From the NCBI GenBank assembly GCA_003489505.1, contig DNMA01000082.1, positions 1-8,178 on the forward strand: 8,178 nt of DNA, given 5' to 3'. Below, piece after piece: positions 1 through 6,363 of this stretch. Both the position numbers and the translations under genes were made by a program. The stretch comes from Legionellales bacterium (GTDB lineage: Bacteria; Pseudomonadota; Gammaproteobacteria; Legionellales; Legionellaceae). The notes beneath the pieces are model-generated. The model did no database searches. It saw only the letters and a list, made by a program, of their open reading frames with translations, and was not told the origin of the DNA. Positions within the stretch are counted from its first letter, which is position 1. The number at the start of each line of letters is the position of its first letter.

Positions 1-428
1 TGAATTTCATAAGCCATGATCATGGCATGAATCACAGTCTCTAAAGTCCAATCTTTATTTTCACGACGATTGACAAAATCACATACCGCCAAGATGGCGC
101 CTAAATTATCAGAAGGGTGCGCCCACTCAGCAGCAAGCCAAGTGTCATTGTAATCCAACCATCTGATCATGGTCCCAATATTAAAAGCTGCTTGCACGGG
201 GTCCAGTTCCCAATCACAACCGGGTACCCGACTACCCATCTCACAAAAAGCCCCCGGTACAACAGGCCCTAATAATTTTTTACAGGTCGGAAAATCCAAA
301 GCAAGAATTCCACATCCGATGGCATCTAAAAAACTCCAGCATGCATTATGAATAGCGGTTTTTGAGAACTCAGGTGGATTTAAAACATAATCGACTATTT
401 TTTGTAAAACTTCATCATACATTTCCAT
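1..428 (-). CDS. prpD: 2-methylcitrate dehydratase PrpD (N-terminal part, runs off the left edge)
   Basis: Only the first 142 codons are present; enterobacterial PrpD is about 480 residues. In the methylcitrate cycle of propionate breakdown, PrpD removes water from 2-methylcitrate in the cytoplasm to give 2-methyl-cis-aconitate. The visible part has clear MmgE/PrpD family marks: CKKLLGPVVPG at residues 49-59, RVPG at 67-70, LDPVQAAFNIG at 75-85, and the block from RWLDYNDTW (89-97) to HPSDN (104-108). The chosen ATG lies 5 nt after the prpC stop, behind AGAGGATAG, a reasonable Shine-Dalgarno. A second in-frame ATG two codons later has a less suitable spacing. Order and spacing put it as the third gene of a prpB-prpC-prpD operon. 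The gene is a true PrpD, not the aconitase-like AcnD that replaces it in many gammaproteobacteria. Nothing can be said of the C-terminal half. Confidence 0.95.
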   Translation of the reverse strand, partial: MEMYDEVLQKIVDYVLNPPEFSKTAIHNACWSFLDAIGCGILALDFPTCKKLLGPVVPGAFCEMGSRVPGCDWELDPVQAAFNIGTMIRWLDYNDTWLAAEWAHPSDNLGAILAVCDFVNRRENKDWTLETVIHAMIMAYEI

Positions 429-433
429 CAAAA

Positions 434-1555
434 CTATCCTCTATCTTGAATTTGAATAAATGCTTGTGGTCCAGGTCCAATATAATCGGCTGCGGGGCGA
501 ATCAAACGATTGTTTGCTCGTTGTTCTAGAACATGGGCGGACCATCCAGCAATTCTTGCTAAAACAAAAATTGGGGTAAATAAAGGTGTCGCAATTCCTG
601 CACAGTGATAAGCCACGGCACTATAAAAATCTACATTAGGGAACAAGCCTTTTTCTTCTAATACCACTTGAGCAATCGTTTCTGCAATGCGGTATAAATT
701 CATTTGACCGGTTTCTTCTGCTAAACGTTTTGCCCATTCTTGGATAATCGGTGAACGTGGGTCGCCCTCTTGATAAACTCGATGACCAAAACCCATGATT
801 TTTTCTTTATTGTCTAACATTTTTTTAATGGCAACTTGAGCTTGTTCAGGCGAACTCATTTTTTCAAACAAAGCCATGGCAGCTTCATTGGCACCACCAT
901 GTAGAGGACCTTTCAGGGTACCAATGGCACTACAGATTGCTGAATAAAAATCGGTGGTGGTTGCTGTGGTCACGCGCGCTGAAAAAGTAGAGGCATTGAA
1001 TTCATGTTCAGCATATAAAATACATGAGACATTAAGCATTTTGACAAAATATTTTTCAGCAGGATGCCCTTGTAGGCCATATAAAAAATGTCCTGCAAAT
1101 GAGGCTTCATCCCCCATCTTCACATTGGGGTTAACAAAATGAAATTGGTACCAATAAGCAAGAATACTGGGAAATAAAGCATATAATCGTTTTGCAATTT
1201 TTTTTCCCTCGGCAACACTGGGCTCAATCTCAGGCTCTAACATACCCAGTAAAGAACAAGCTGTTCTTAAGACATCCATGGGATGGGCTTGTTTTGGGAA
1301 CTGCTCTAGCCAGGATTTTAAGGCTTGAGGCAAAATTTGTAGTTCTAGTCTTTGCGCTTGCCAAGCGGCTAATTCTTTTGCATTGGGTAAATGTCCTTCA
1401 ATCAGTAAAAACGCCACTTCATCGAAGTCTGCATATTTGACCAATTCTTCAATACGATAACCTCGATAACATAAGGCACTGTCTCTGGCACTAACGGTAC
1501 AAATAGCTGTTTCACCCGCTACAACGTCAGCCAACCCCCCTAATTTTTTACTCAT
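434..1555 (-). CDS. prpC: 2-methylcitrate synthase PrpC
   Basis: This 373-aa citrate-synthase-family enzyme condenses propionyl-CoA with oxaloacetate to form 2-methylcitrate and CoA, the entry step of the methylcitrate cycle. The protein spans the whole family fold. The expected catalytic residues are His219 in HGGAN, His258 in GFGHRVY and Asp309 in FPNVDF. Other marks are the family motif YAEHEFNAST (181-190) and the EQRANNRLIRP segment (344-354), which resembles the substrate and CoA-binding end of the family. The ATG at 1555 has AAGGAG about 7 nt upstream. Its first codons overlap the prpB stop (ATGAGTAA) by 8 nt, so translational coupling is likely. prpD follows after 5 nt. From memory, enterobacterial PrpC has Pro after the second catalytic His, whereas this protein has Arg, as in many citrate synthases. 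The N-terminus (GLADVVAGETAIC) and the operon still favour methylcitrate synthase. Confidence 0.95.
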   Translation of the reverse strand: MSKKLGGLADVVAGETAICTVSARDSALCYRGYRIEELVKYADFDEVAFLLIEGHLPNAKELAAWQAQRLELQILPQALKSWLEQFPKQAHPMDVLRTACSLLGMLEPEIEPSVAEGKKIAKRLYALFPSILAYWYQFHFVNPNVKMGDEASFAGHFLYGLQGHPAEKYFVKMLNVSCILYAEHEFNASTFSARVTTATTTDFYSAICSAIGTLKGPLHGGANEAAMALFEKMSSPEQAQVAIKKMLDNKEKIMGFGHRVYQEGDPRSPIIQEWAKRLAEETGQMNLYRIAETIAQVVLEEKGLFPNVDFYSAVAYHCAGIATPLFTPIFVLARIAGWSAHVLEQRANNRLIRPAADYIGPGPQAFIQIQDRG

Positions 1556-2423
1556 AGGACTCTCCTTGCGACCGATTCAATTGTTCTTCATATTGCAAAT
1601 AATCTAGGACTTGATAGAGTTCTTGACGATTTTGCATTTGAGGAATCAGTGTTGCCTGACTGCCTTCCTGCAAAATCGTTTTAAAGACATTTAAACTGGC
1701 TTGTGAGGCTGCACGAAAAGCACTTAATGGATATAAAACCAATTGCGCCCCATGTTCATACCAATACTGTTGTGATTGAATAGGGGTTTTACCAAATTCG
1801 GTACTGTTGACTAAAATGGGAACTTTGACCTTAGAAGCGATAAAACTGAGGTCATTGACATCCTCAATAGCTTCTAAAAATATCATATCAGCCCCTTGTT
1901 CTTCATAGTGACTGATGCGCTCAAGAACTTGTTCAACCGATTCAGAATATAAAGCATCGGTTCTGGCCATAATCACAAAATCAAGAGATTGTCTGGCATC
2001 CACTGCGGCCCGAATTCTTTCTTGCATCGCTTGGCATGAAATGATTTGTTTACCATCACGATGACCACAGCGTTTACTAAACCCCTGGTCTTCAATTTGT
2101 ACAGCAGCAACTCCTGCACGTTCCATCTGTTGAATCGTTCTTGCAATATTTAAAACAGAGCCAAAACCCGTATCAATATCGACTAATAAGGGAAGTGAAC
2201 AAGCCCCAGTAATTCTTTGTGCGGCATCGACGACTTCAGTCATGGTGGTCATCGCTAAATCAGGTAAACCAAAATGGGCATTGGCAACACCCGCACCCGA
2301 TAAATAGATGGCTTGAGCACCAGCAAATTGTGCTAATTTCGCGGCATAAGCATCAATGACCCCTAAAACTGCCAAGGGGTGATTTTCTAAAACCGCTTGT
2401 CGAAATTGTTTCCCTGAATTCAC
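1548..2423 (-). CDS. prpB: 2-methylisocitrate lyase PrpB
   Basis: PrpB splits 2-methylisocitrate into pyruvate and succinate, the last step of the methylcitrate cycle. It belongs to the isocitrate lyase/PEP mutase superfamily and needs Mg2+. From the GTG start the protein has 291 aa, close to the 296 aa of E. coli PrpB. The signature KRCGH is at residues 117-121, with the catalytic cysteine at 119. Other marks are YLSGAGV (40-46), LPDL (53-56), VDIDTGFG (81-88) and IEDQ (110-113). The start is chosen at GTG 2423 because GGAGG lies 6 nt upstream and the product then begins NSGKQFR, like other PrpB proteins. The frame is also open to a TTG at 2453, but that would add ten residues and bury the Shine-Dalgarno inside the gene. 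It is the first gene of the operon and overlaps prpC by 8 nt. Confidence 0.95.
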   Translation of the reverse strand: MNSGKQFRQAVLENHPLAVLGVIDAYAAKLAQFAGAQAIYLSGAGVANAHFGLPDLAMTTMTEVVDAAQRITGACSLPLLVDIDTGFGSVLNIARTIQQMERAGVAAVQIEDQGFSKRCGHRDGKQIISCQAMQERIRAAVDARQSLDFVIMARTDALYSESVEQVLERISHYEEQGADMIFLEAIEDVNDLSFIASKVKVPILVNSTEFGKTPIQSQQYWYEHGAQLVLYPLSAFRAASQASLNVFKTILQEGSQATLIPQMQNRQELYQVLDYLQYEEQLNRSQGESYE

Positions 2424-2429
2424 CCACAA

Positions 2430-2434
2430 CCTCC
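2430..2434 (-). promoter_or_regulatory. Shine-Dalgarno of prpB (decides the start)
   Basis: GGAGG on the minus strand sits 6 nt before the GTG at 2423. The farther TTG at 2453 has no comparable site at a suitable distance, so the GTG is the better start. Confidence 0.75.
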
Positions 2435-2490
2435 ATGTGATTGCCTGACTCAACCCACATCATAACAGTGCTAGATTAAACTCACAACCT

Positions 2491-2521
2491 TTGACAAAAT
2501 TGGAATGATTTAAGCTATAAT
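2491..2521 (+). promoter_or_regulatory. sigma70-type promoter for the 205-aa orphan gene
   Basis: A perfect -35 hexamer TTGACA (2491-2496) and a perfect -10 hexamer TATAAT (2516-2521) are separated by 19 bp, slightly longer than the ideal 17. A start of transcription near 2528 would leave a leader of about 23 nt before the ATG at 2551. The -35 overlaps a TTGTCA on the opposite strand, so the divergent prpB promoter may share this DNA. No clear prpB -10 element and no sigma54 site were found. Confidence 0.6.
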
Positions 2522-2550
2522 GAGAACCTTTAAATCCATTAAGCGAAAAC

Positions 2551-3168
2551 ATGAACATTATCGAGTGTCTTTCAAAAGCCAATAAAATGACTGTGGCCTA
2601 CTCTATAGAATTAAGGAATCAAACCAGACAAGGCTTTAACCAAAAAAAAGGTAAAGAATTTAGATTCCAACTTTTTACAGAAGATCAACTAGTACAATTT
2701 GAAACCCCGGAAAATCTCAAATTATTTGAGGCTTGTACTGAAGATGACCAATCCCACTTAGTTTCAATTTTCTGCTCTGTACAATGTAATGGCATTAAAC
2801 TGACACCCCAAATTTTTCATGATTGTTGTGAATTCCCAGACAAAGTAGATTTAGCATGTATCCTCGACACCATGAATGATGGCAATGGGTTTAAATTAGC
2901 CAATTTTGAGATGCTCATTTCTAAAGAGGCGCCTCACTATCCTGATCTTCAACACCATCCTTTAGTACATGAACTTCAAGCACCTTTACATTTTTTTGAC
3001 CCCAATGAATTAAAAGCAGTCCTCAAAGAGACCAAAATAGCTATCGAGTCCCTTAAAAGAAAAATATCCGAAACAAAAGCTGCCCCATCTCTTAAGGAAA
3101 ATTCGCTATTCAATACCTCAGTAGAGCCCAAAGAAGGCGACTCTCCAAAGACAAAAAATAAGCCTTAA
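2551..3168 (+). CDS. hypothetical protein, unrecognised family
   Basis: This 205-aa protein matches no family I recognise. It has no signal peptide and no membrane segment, so it is probably cytoplasmic. Residues 1-150 look like a globular domain. Seven cysteines occur at 6, 62, 75, 79, 92, 93 and 103, including a C-x3-C pair (FCSVQC) and a CC pair; whether they bind metal is not known. Residues 152-177 are Lys/Glu-rich and probably form one amphipathic helix. The tail from 178 is polar, rich in Ser, Lys and Pro, and probably disordered. The ATG at 2551 has only a weak Shine-Dalgarno (TTAAGCGA), but a good promoter lies upstream. The gene is divergent from prpB and convergent with the phzF-like gene, so it probably has its own transcript. 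The long open frame and unbroken start support a real gene. A regulatory role for prp is suggested only by position, since no DNA-binding motif is seen. Confidence 0.65.
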   Translation: MNIIECLSKANKMTVAYSIELRNQTRQGFNQKKGKEFRFQLFTEDQLVQFETPENLKLFEACTEDDQSHLVSIFCSVQCNGIKLTPQIFHDCCEFPDKVDLACILDTMNDGNGFKLANFEMLISKEAPHYPDLQHHPLVHELQAPLHFFDPNELKAVLKETKIAIESLKRKISETKAAPSLKENSLFNTSVEPKEGDSPKTKNKP

Positions 3169-3177
3169 GCTTAAGGC
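3153..3177 (-). terminator. probable intrinsic terminator for leftward transcription
   Basis: A perfect 16-bp palindrome (GCCTTAAG then CTTAAGGC, 3162-3177) can form a 6-bp stem with a 4-nt loop. Read leftward, it is followed by TTA and then six T residues (complement of A3153-3158). Read rightward there is no T tract. It overlaps the TAA stop of the orphan gene, so it would mainly stop transcripts coming from the HIT-uvrD-phzF operon. Confidence 0.5.
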
Positions 3178-3365
3178 GTGAATTAAGGTTTTATGGAGAA
3201 GGTAGCTAAAACACCCCATGGATAAATCCAGAGGCTTTTCGCTGCAATCGTAAACGATGAGTCGTCAAAAAAGAAGAGAACGGCAGTCAGGCTTAGTTTG
3301 ACTGCCTAGTATTGAAAGCTGGCTACTTTAGTGGCGAGTCGTTTAGTGAAACACGAAATTTCTAA
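3178..3365. other. structured intergenic region, possible RNA gene or intergenic repeat
   Basis: No credible gene lies here; the only open frame with an ATG, at 3193, encodes about 10 aa. The region holds several inverted repeats. 3199-3208 can pair with 3320-3329 (10 bp, two G.U). Directly inside, GCTTTT at 3234-3239 pairs with GAAAGC at 3314-3319. Local hairpins are 3219-3230 (4 bp), 3247-3258 (ATCG-TAAA-CGAT), 3282-3306 (8 bp) and 3341-3352 (GTTT-AGTG-AAAC). TAAACGA at 3251-3257 is complementary to TCGTTTA at 3339-3345, which would make a pseudoknot. GAGTCGT occurs twice (3259, 3336). No known RNA family (6S, tmRNA, RNase P, SRP) was recognised. A plain terminator cluster or a degenerate intergenic repeat are alternatives. 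Confidence 0.35.
3266..3306 (-). terminator. intrinsic terminator downstream of the phzF-like gene
   Basis: An 8-bp perfect stem (GGCAGTCA at 3282-3289, TGACTGCC at 3299-3306) with a 9-nt loop is followed, reading leftward, by GTTCTCTTC and then six T residues (complement of A3267-3272). Five of eight stem pairs are G-C. It lies about 75 bp past the phzF-like stop and is the best terminator for that operon. Read rightward it lacks a T tract. Confidence 0.6.
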
Positions 3366-3390
3366 ATTGCTTTAACAGACCTAAAGCAAT
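3366..3390 (-). repeat. 9-bp inverted repeat across the phzF-like stop codon
   Basis: ATTGCTTTA (3366-3374) and TAAAGCAAT (3382-3390) are perfect complements around a 7-nt loop and include the last codons and TAG stop of the phzF-like gene. The stem is mostly A-T. Leftward it is followed by the T-containing but interrupted TTAGAAATTT. It may be a weak terminator or an mRNA 3'-end stabiliser. Confidence 0.5.
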
Positions 3391-4169
3391 AAATCTCCTT
3401 GAAAGTAACTGCGACAATAACCACCTACCATCAATTTTGAACCTAAGACAAAGGCATCCATTTCACTTCGACGTGTTAAACCTTGTTCAAAACTCAATTG
3501 ATTTTTATGCTTAAGCTTTTCACTCCACCAATGGAATAAACGGGGATAAATTGCAGGTGTTGCGGTTTCTTCAACGAAAGACACACGTGGTGAAAAACAG
3601 CGACAACGAATGTCTGACTCAGCGCCTTTAGCTGTAAGAATTAAAGAGCCTGAAATGAGATTTTTAAAAGCTGCAATATTGACTTGAACTTGTTGTAGCT
3701 CATCTTGATGATTAAAATAGACAATCACATCGGGACCATTTTGTAAAATATCCTGAGGCGCTATCGAAAAATGTTGCCAATAGCTCTCAGGCACCTTACC
3801 GACTTGGACATGAATATAGGGCGATTCTATATAAATTTTACTAGAACGAAACATGACCTTAGACGTTCCCAAAACCGTTTTAAAATCCATAGAAGAGACT
3901 TTCTGGCGATGATTTTGCAAATACACATAAGCCCCTGCCAGAATCCCACTTCCATTACTATAAATTTCACCTTCGCTATTGAATGAGCGAAGATGCCAAA
4001 TGGAATCTCTAAATTGCAGAAATACTGTTTCAGGATAGTTGTTTTCCAAAGCAATGGCATGTAATAGCTCATCGTTGAGGTCTTCTTGAATCAAACAAAC
4101 TGCCACCGGTTGTCCATGAAAAATTTTATCCGTAAAGGTATCAATAATACTTAATTGAATTTCTGACAC
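3381..4169 (-). CDS. PhzF-family protein, active site degenerate
   Basis: This 262-aa protein belongs to the PhzF/diaminopimelate-epimerase-like superfamily. Its N-terminus, IDTFTDKIFHGQPVAVCLI (9-27), is a clear match to the PhzF start, and ENNYPETVF (42-50) keeps the glutamate equivalent to PhzF Glu45. The usual CGHAT loop is instead SNGSGI (71-76), so the catalytic His is replaced by Ser74. The usual EDPATGSA near the C-terminus reads EETATPAI (200-207), giving Glu in place of the catalytic Asp. It is also somewhat short for the family. Classic PhzF isomerase activity is therefore unlikely; a binding or altered role is possible. The GTG start is 10 nt after the uvrD stop, with GAGGA about 8 nt upstream that overlaps the uvrD TGA. 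It is the last gene of the HIT-uvrD operon and is followed by likely terminators. Family membership is fairly sure; the function is unknown. Confidence 0.82.
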   Translation of the reverse strand: MSEIQLSIIDTFTDKIFHGQPVAVCLIQEDLNDELLHAIALENNYPETVFLQFRDSIWHLRSFNSEGEIYSNGSGILAGAYVYLQNHRQKVSSMDFKTVLGTSKVMFRSSKIYIESPYIHVQVGKVPESYWQHFSIAPQDILQNGPDVIVYFNHQDELQQVQVNIAAFKNLISGSLILTAKGAESDIRCRCFSPRVSFVEETATPAIYPRLFHWWSEKLKHKNQLSFEQGLTRRSEMDAFVLGSKLMVGGYCRSYFQGDLLL

Positions 4170-4179
4170 GCTATTATCC

Positions 4180-6330
4180 TCACACTGCTTGTAATTTTGC
4201 GTATGCTAAAACCAACCATTTTGCTCCATGCTGGTTAAAACGCACCTGAATTCTGGCGTTTTTACCATCCCCTTCAAAAGCCAAGACCGTGCCTGATCCA
4301 AAATGAGAATGATGAACCGTTTGCCCAATTTTAAAAGGTGCATCTTTATCGACAGGTTTGGCAGCCGGCACTGATGGATTAAAGGTCTGTCTGGCTTTCG
4401 GACGTACCGCATAAATTAAATCCGCAGGCAGTTCTGCTAGAAAACGAGAAGGTCTGTGATATTGTTCACGACCGTATTGTCTGCGAACTTCGGCGTAAGT
4501 TAAAAAAAGCTTTTCCATTGAACGGGTCATGCCCACATAACATAAACGTCTTTCTTCTTCTAAACGCCCCGGCTCATCCATTGACATTTGACTAGGGAAT
4601 AAGCCCTCTTCCATCCCTATCATTAATACGACTGGAAATTCTAATCCTTTGGCTGCATGCAGTGTCATCAATTGTACATGTGCCTCATGGGTTTGGGCTT
4701 GCCACTCCCCTGCCTCTAATGCTGCTTGTGTTAAAAATGATAAAATATTTTCAGACTCAGGGCTTTGTCTAGCAAATTCATCGACTGCATTGACTAACTC
4801 TAAAAGGTTTTCACGCTTTGATTCTGAGCGCTCTTTGCCTTTTTCACTGTAATGCATTAATAATCCACTTTCTTCTAAAACGGTCATCACCAAAGAAGAA
4901 AGACTTAATTCTTGCATGGTCGCTTTCCAGGTCGAAAATAACTGACAAAAACCCCCTAGTGATTGACTAGCACGGGCTGTAAATTGATCTTCTTGGATAG
5001 CAACTTGCACTGCATCCCATAATGAACATTGTCTGGCTAATGCGATGTCTCGAATCTGACTTAAGGTTTTTTCTCCAACCCCTCGGCTTGGCACATGAAT
5101 GGCACGTTCAAATGCGGCATCATCCTGTGGATTGACTAATAAGCGCAAATAAGATAAAGCATCTTTAATCTCGGCACGTTCAAAAAAGCGCATGCCACCA
5201 TGAATACGATAAGCAATTCCTGCACGCAATAAAGCCTCTTCAATCACCCGAGACTGCGCATTGGAGCGATATAAAACTGCAATTTCATTAGCAGGTCGAC
5301 CAGCATCTAATTCTTTTTGAATCTGGTCTCTGACAAACATGGCCTCTTCTAATTCATTAAACGCACTGTATAAACAAATTTTTTCACCATAACCGCCTTC
5401 AGTCCAAAGGGATTTCCCCATGCGTTCGCGATTATTGGCAATTAAACTATTCGCGGCTTGTAAGATGGTATTGGTTGAGCGATAGTTTTGCTCCAAACGA
5501 ATCACTTCCACCTCTTTAAAATCTTCAATAAAGCGTGTGATATTTTCTACACGAGCTCCTCGCCAACCATAAATGGATTGATCATCATCACCCACTGCCA
5601 TCACTGCTGTGTGCTCTCCGGCTAATAACTTCATCCAAACATATTGAATCCGATTGGTATCCTGAAACTCATCAACTAATAGCAATCTAAATTGTTGCTG
5701 GTATTGCGCCAGTAAGTCAGGATTTTTTTGAAATAATTCTACACAGCGCAGTAATAATTCTGCAAAATCGACGACATCACTTCGGATACATGCATCATGA
5801 TAAGCTTGATAAATCTGTAACCAAATACGCATCGGCCCATAACTAGGCACTTGAACTTGGGATGGTCGCAAGCCCTCATCTTTTTGTTGATTAATCCATG
5901 ACATGGCTTTTTTAACTGGCCATTGCTCTGGGTCTAATTTTAAATCATTCAAAATACGCTTAATCATGCGCGACTGATCATCGCTATCTAAGATTTGAAA
6001 GTTGGCGGATAATCCAGCGAGTTGATGGTGTTTTCGTAAAAACCGATGCGCTAAACCATGAAAGGTTCCCACCCACCAATCAAAAGGAACATGCGGAATT
6101 AAAGACTTCAAACGATGCTTCATCTCGGCAGCCGCTTTATTGGTAAAAGTCACCGCCATCACCTGAGATAAATTAAGTGCATTTTGTTCGACTAACCAAG
6201 CAATACGATTCACCAGCACTCGAGTTTTGCCACTACCAGCGCCCGCAAGAATCAAACTATTTCTTAAGGCTGCAGTTACAGCTTGATGTTGTTCTTTATT
6301 CAAACGTTCTAACCACGAAGCAACTTGCAT
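4180..6330 (-). CDS. uvrD: DNA helicase II UvrD
   Basis: This is a 3'-to-5' superfamily 1A helicase acting in nucleotide excision repair (release of UvrC and the cut oligomer), methyl-directed mismatch repair and removal of RecA filaments. At 716 aa it is nearly the E. coli length (720). All motifs are present: Q motif LNKEQHQAV (10-18), Walker A AGAGSGKT (29-36), Ia VTFTNKAAAEM (60-70), Ib VGTFHGLAHRFLR (87-99), Walker B VDEFQDTN (219-226), III GDDDQSIYGWRGA (247-259), IV LEQNYRST (279-286), V MTLHAAKGLEF (555-565) and VI EERRLCYVGMTRS (592-604). The C-terminal region 668-713 (IGQTVHHSHFGSG to AKWLVLAYAKL) is the small Tudor-like domain of UvrD, which separates it from Rep. The ATG gives an N-terminus aligning with E. 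coli UvrD residue for residue, although its Shine-Dalgarno is weak. The gene lies 33 nt after the HIT stop and 10 nt before the PhzF-like start. I see no SOS box just upstream. Confidence 0.98.
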   Translation of the reverse strand: MQVASWLERLNKEQHQAVTAALRNSLILAGAGSGKTRVLVNRIAWLVEQNALNLSQVMAVTFTNKAAAEMKHRLKSLIPHVPFDWWVGTFHGLAHRFLRKHHQLAGLSANFQILDSDDQSRMIKRILNDLKLDPEQWPVKKAMSWINQQKDEGLRPSQVQVPSYGPMRIWLQIYQAYHDACIRSDVVDFAELLLRCVELFQKNPDLLAQYQQQFRLLLVDEFQDTNRIQYVWMKLLAGEHTAVMAVGDDDQSIYGWRGARVENITRFIEDFKEVEVIRLEQNYRSTNTILQAANSLIANNRERMGKSLWTEGGYGEKICLYSAFNELEEAMFVRDQIQKELDAGRPANEIAVLYRSNAQSRVIEEALLRAGIAYRIHGGMRFFERAEIKDALSYLRLLVNPQDDAAFERAIHVPSRGVGEKTLSQIRDIALARQCSLWDAVQVAIQEDQFTARASQSLGGFCQLFSTWKATMQELSLSSLVMTVLEESGLLMHYSEKGKERSESKRENLLELVNAVDEFARQSPESENILSFLTQAALEAGEWQAQTHEAHVQLMTLHAAKGLEFPVVLMIGMEEGLFPSQMSMDEPGRLEEERRLCYVGMTRSMEKLFLTYAEVRRQYGREQYHRPSRFLAELPADLIYAVRPKARQTFNPSVPAAKPVDKDAPFKIGQTVHHSHFGSGTVLAFEGDGKNARIQVRFNQHGAKWLVLAYAKLQAV

Positions 6331-6363
6331 ATCTGAATGTCCAATTAAAAAAAATTTGCTGAA

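Noticed and set aside
169..351. 60-codon open frame on the plus strand
   Set aside because: It lies entirely antisense to prpD, whose reading is unmistakable, and its translation resembles no protein.
954..1440. Two plus-strand open frames (954-1142 and 1192-1440)
   Set aside because: Both are antisense to prpC, with no ribosome-binding site or family resemblance.
2424..2453. TTG start for PrpB, ten residues upstream
   Set aside because: The extra residues do not resemble PrpB, and the strong GGAGG lies between TTG and GTG at the right distance for the GTG.
2551..3168. Secreted type IV effector, or phage protein
   Set aside because: The C-terminus lacks a clear acidic E-block or a hydrophobic residue near the end, and no mobile-element genes lie nearby. 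Nothing positive supports either idea.
3193..3225. Mini-ORF of 10 codons starting at ATG 3193 in the structured block
   Set aside because: It is too short to support, has only a poor AAGG at short spacing, and the surrounding sequence looks structural rather than coding. It was also considered as a tmRNA-like tag, but no tRNA-like ends are present.
3178..3380. 6S RNA, tmRNA, RNase P RNA or SRP RNA
   Set aside because: None of the conserved sequence blocks of these RNAs could be recognised; only general hairpin structure is visible.
3771..4072. Open frames on both strands (3771-3986 plus, 3827-4072 minus)
   Set aside because: They overlap the PhzF-like gene in other frames. That gene has homology over the same span.
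4206..4852. Open frames 4206-4412 (minus) and 4649-4852 (plus)
   Set aside because: They are shadows within uvrD; the UvrD frame carries conserved motifs through these regions.
6177..6362. 61-codon plus-strand frame
   Set aside because: It is antisense to the uvrD start and the short uvrD-HIT gap, with no support as a gene.
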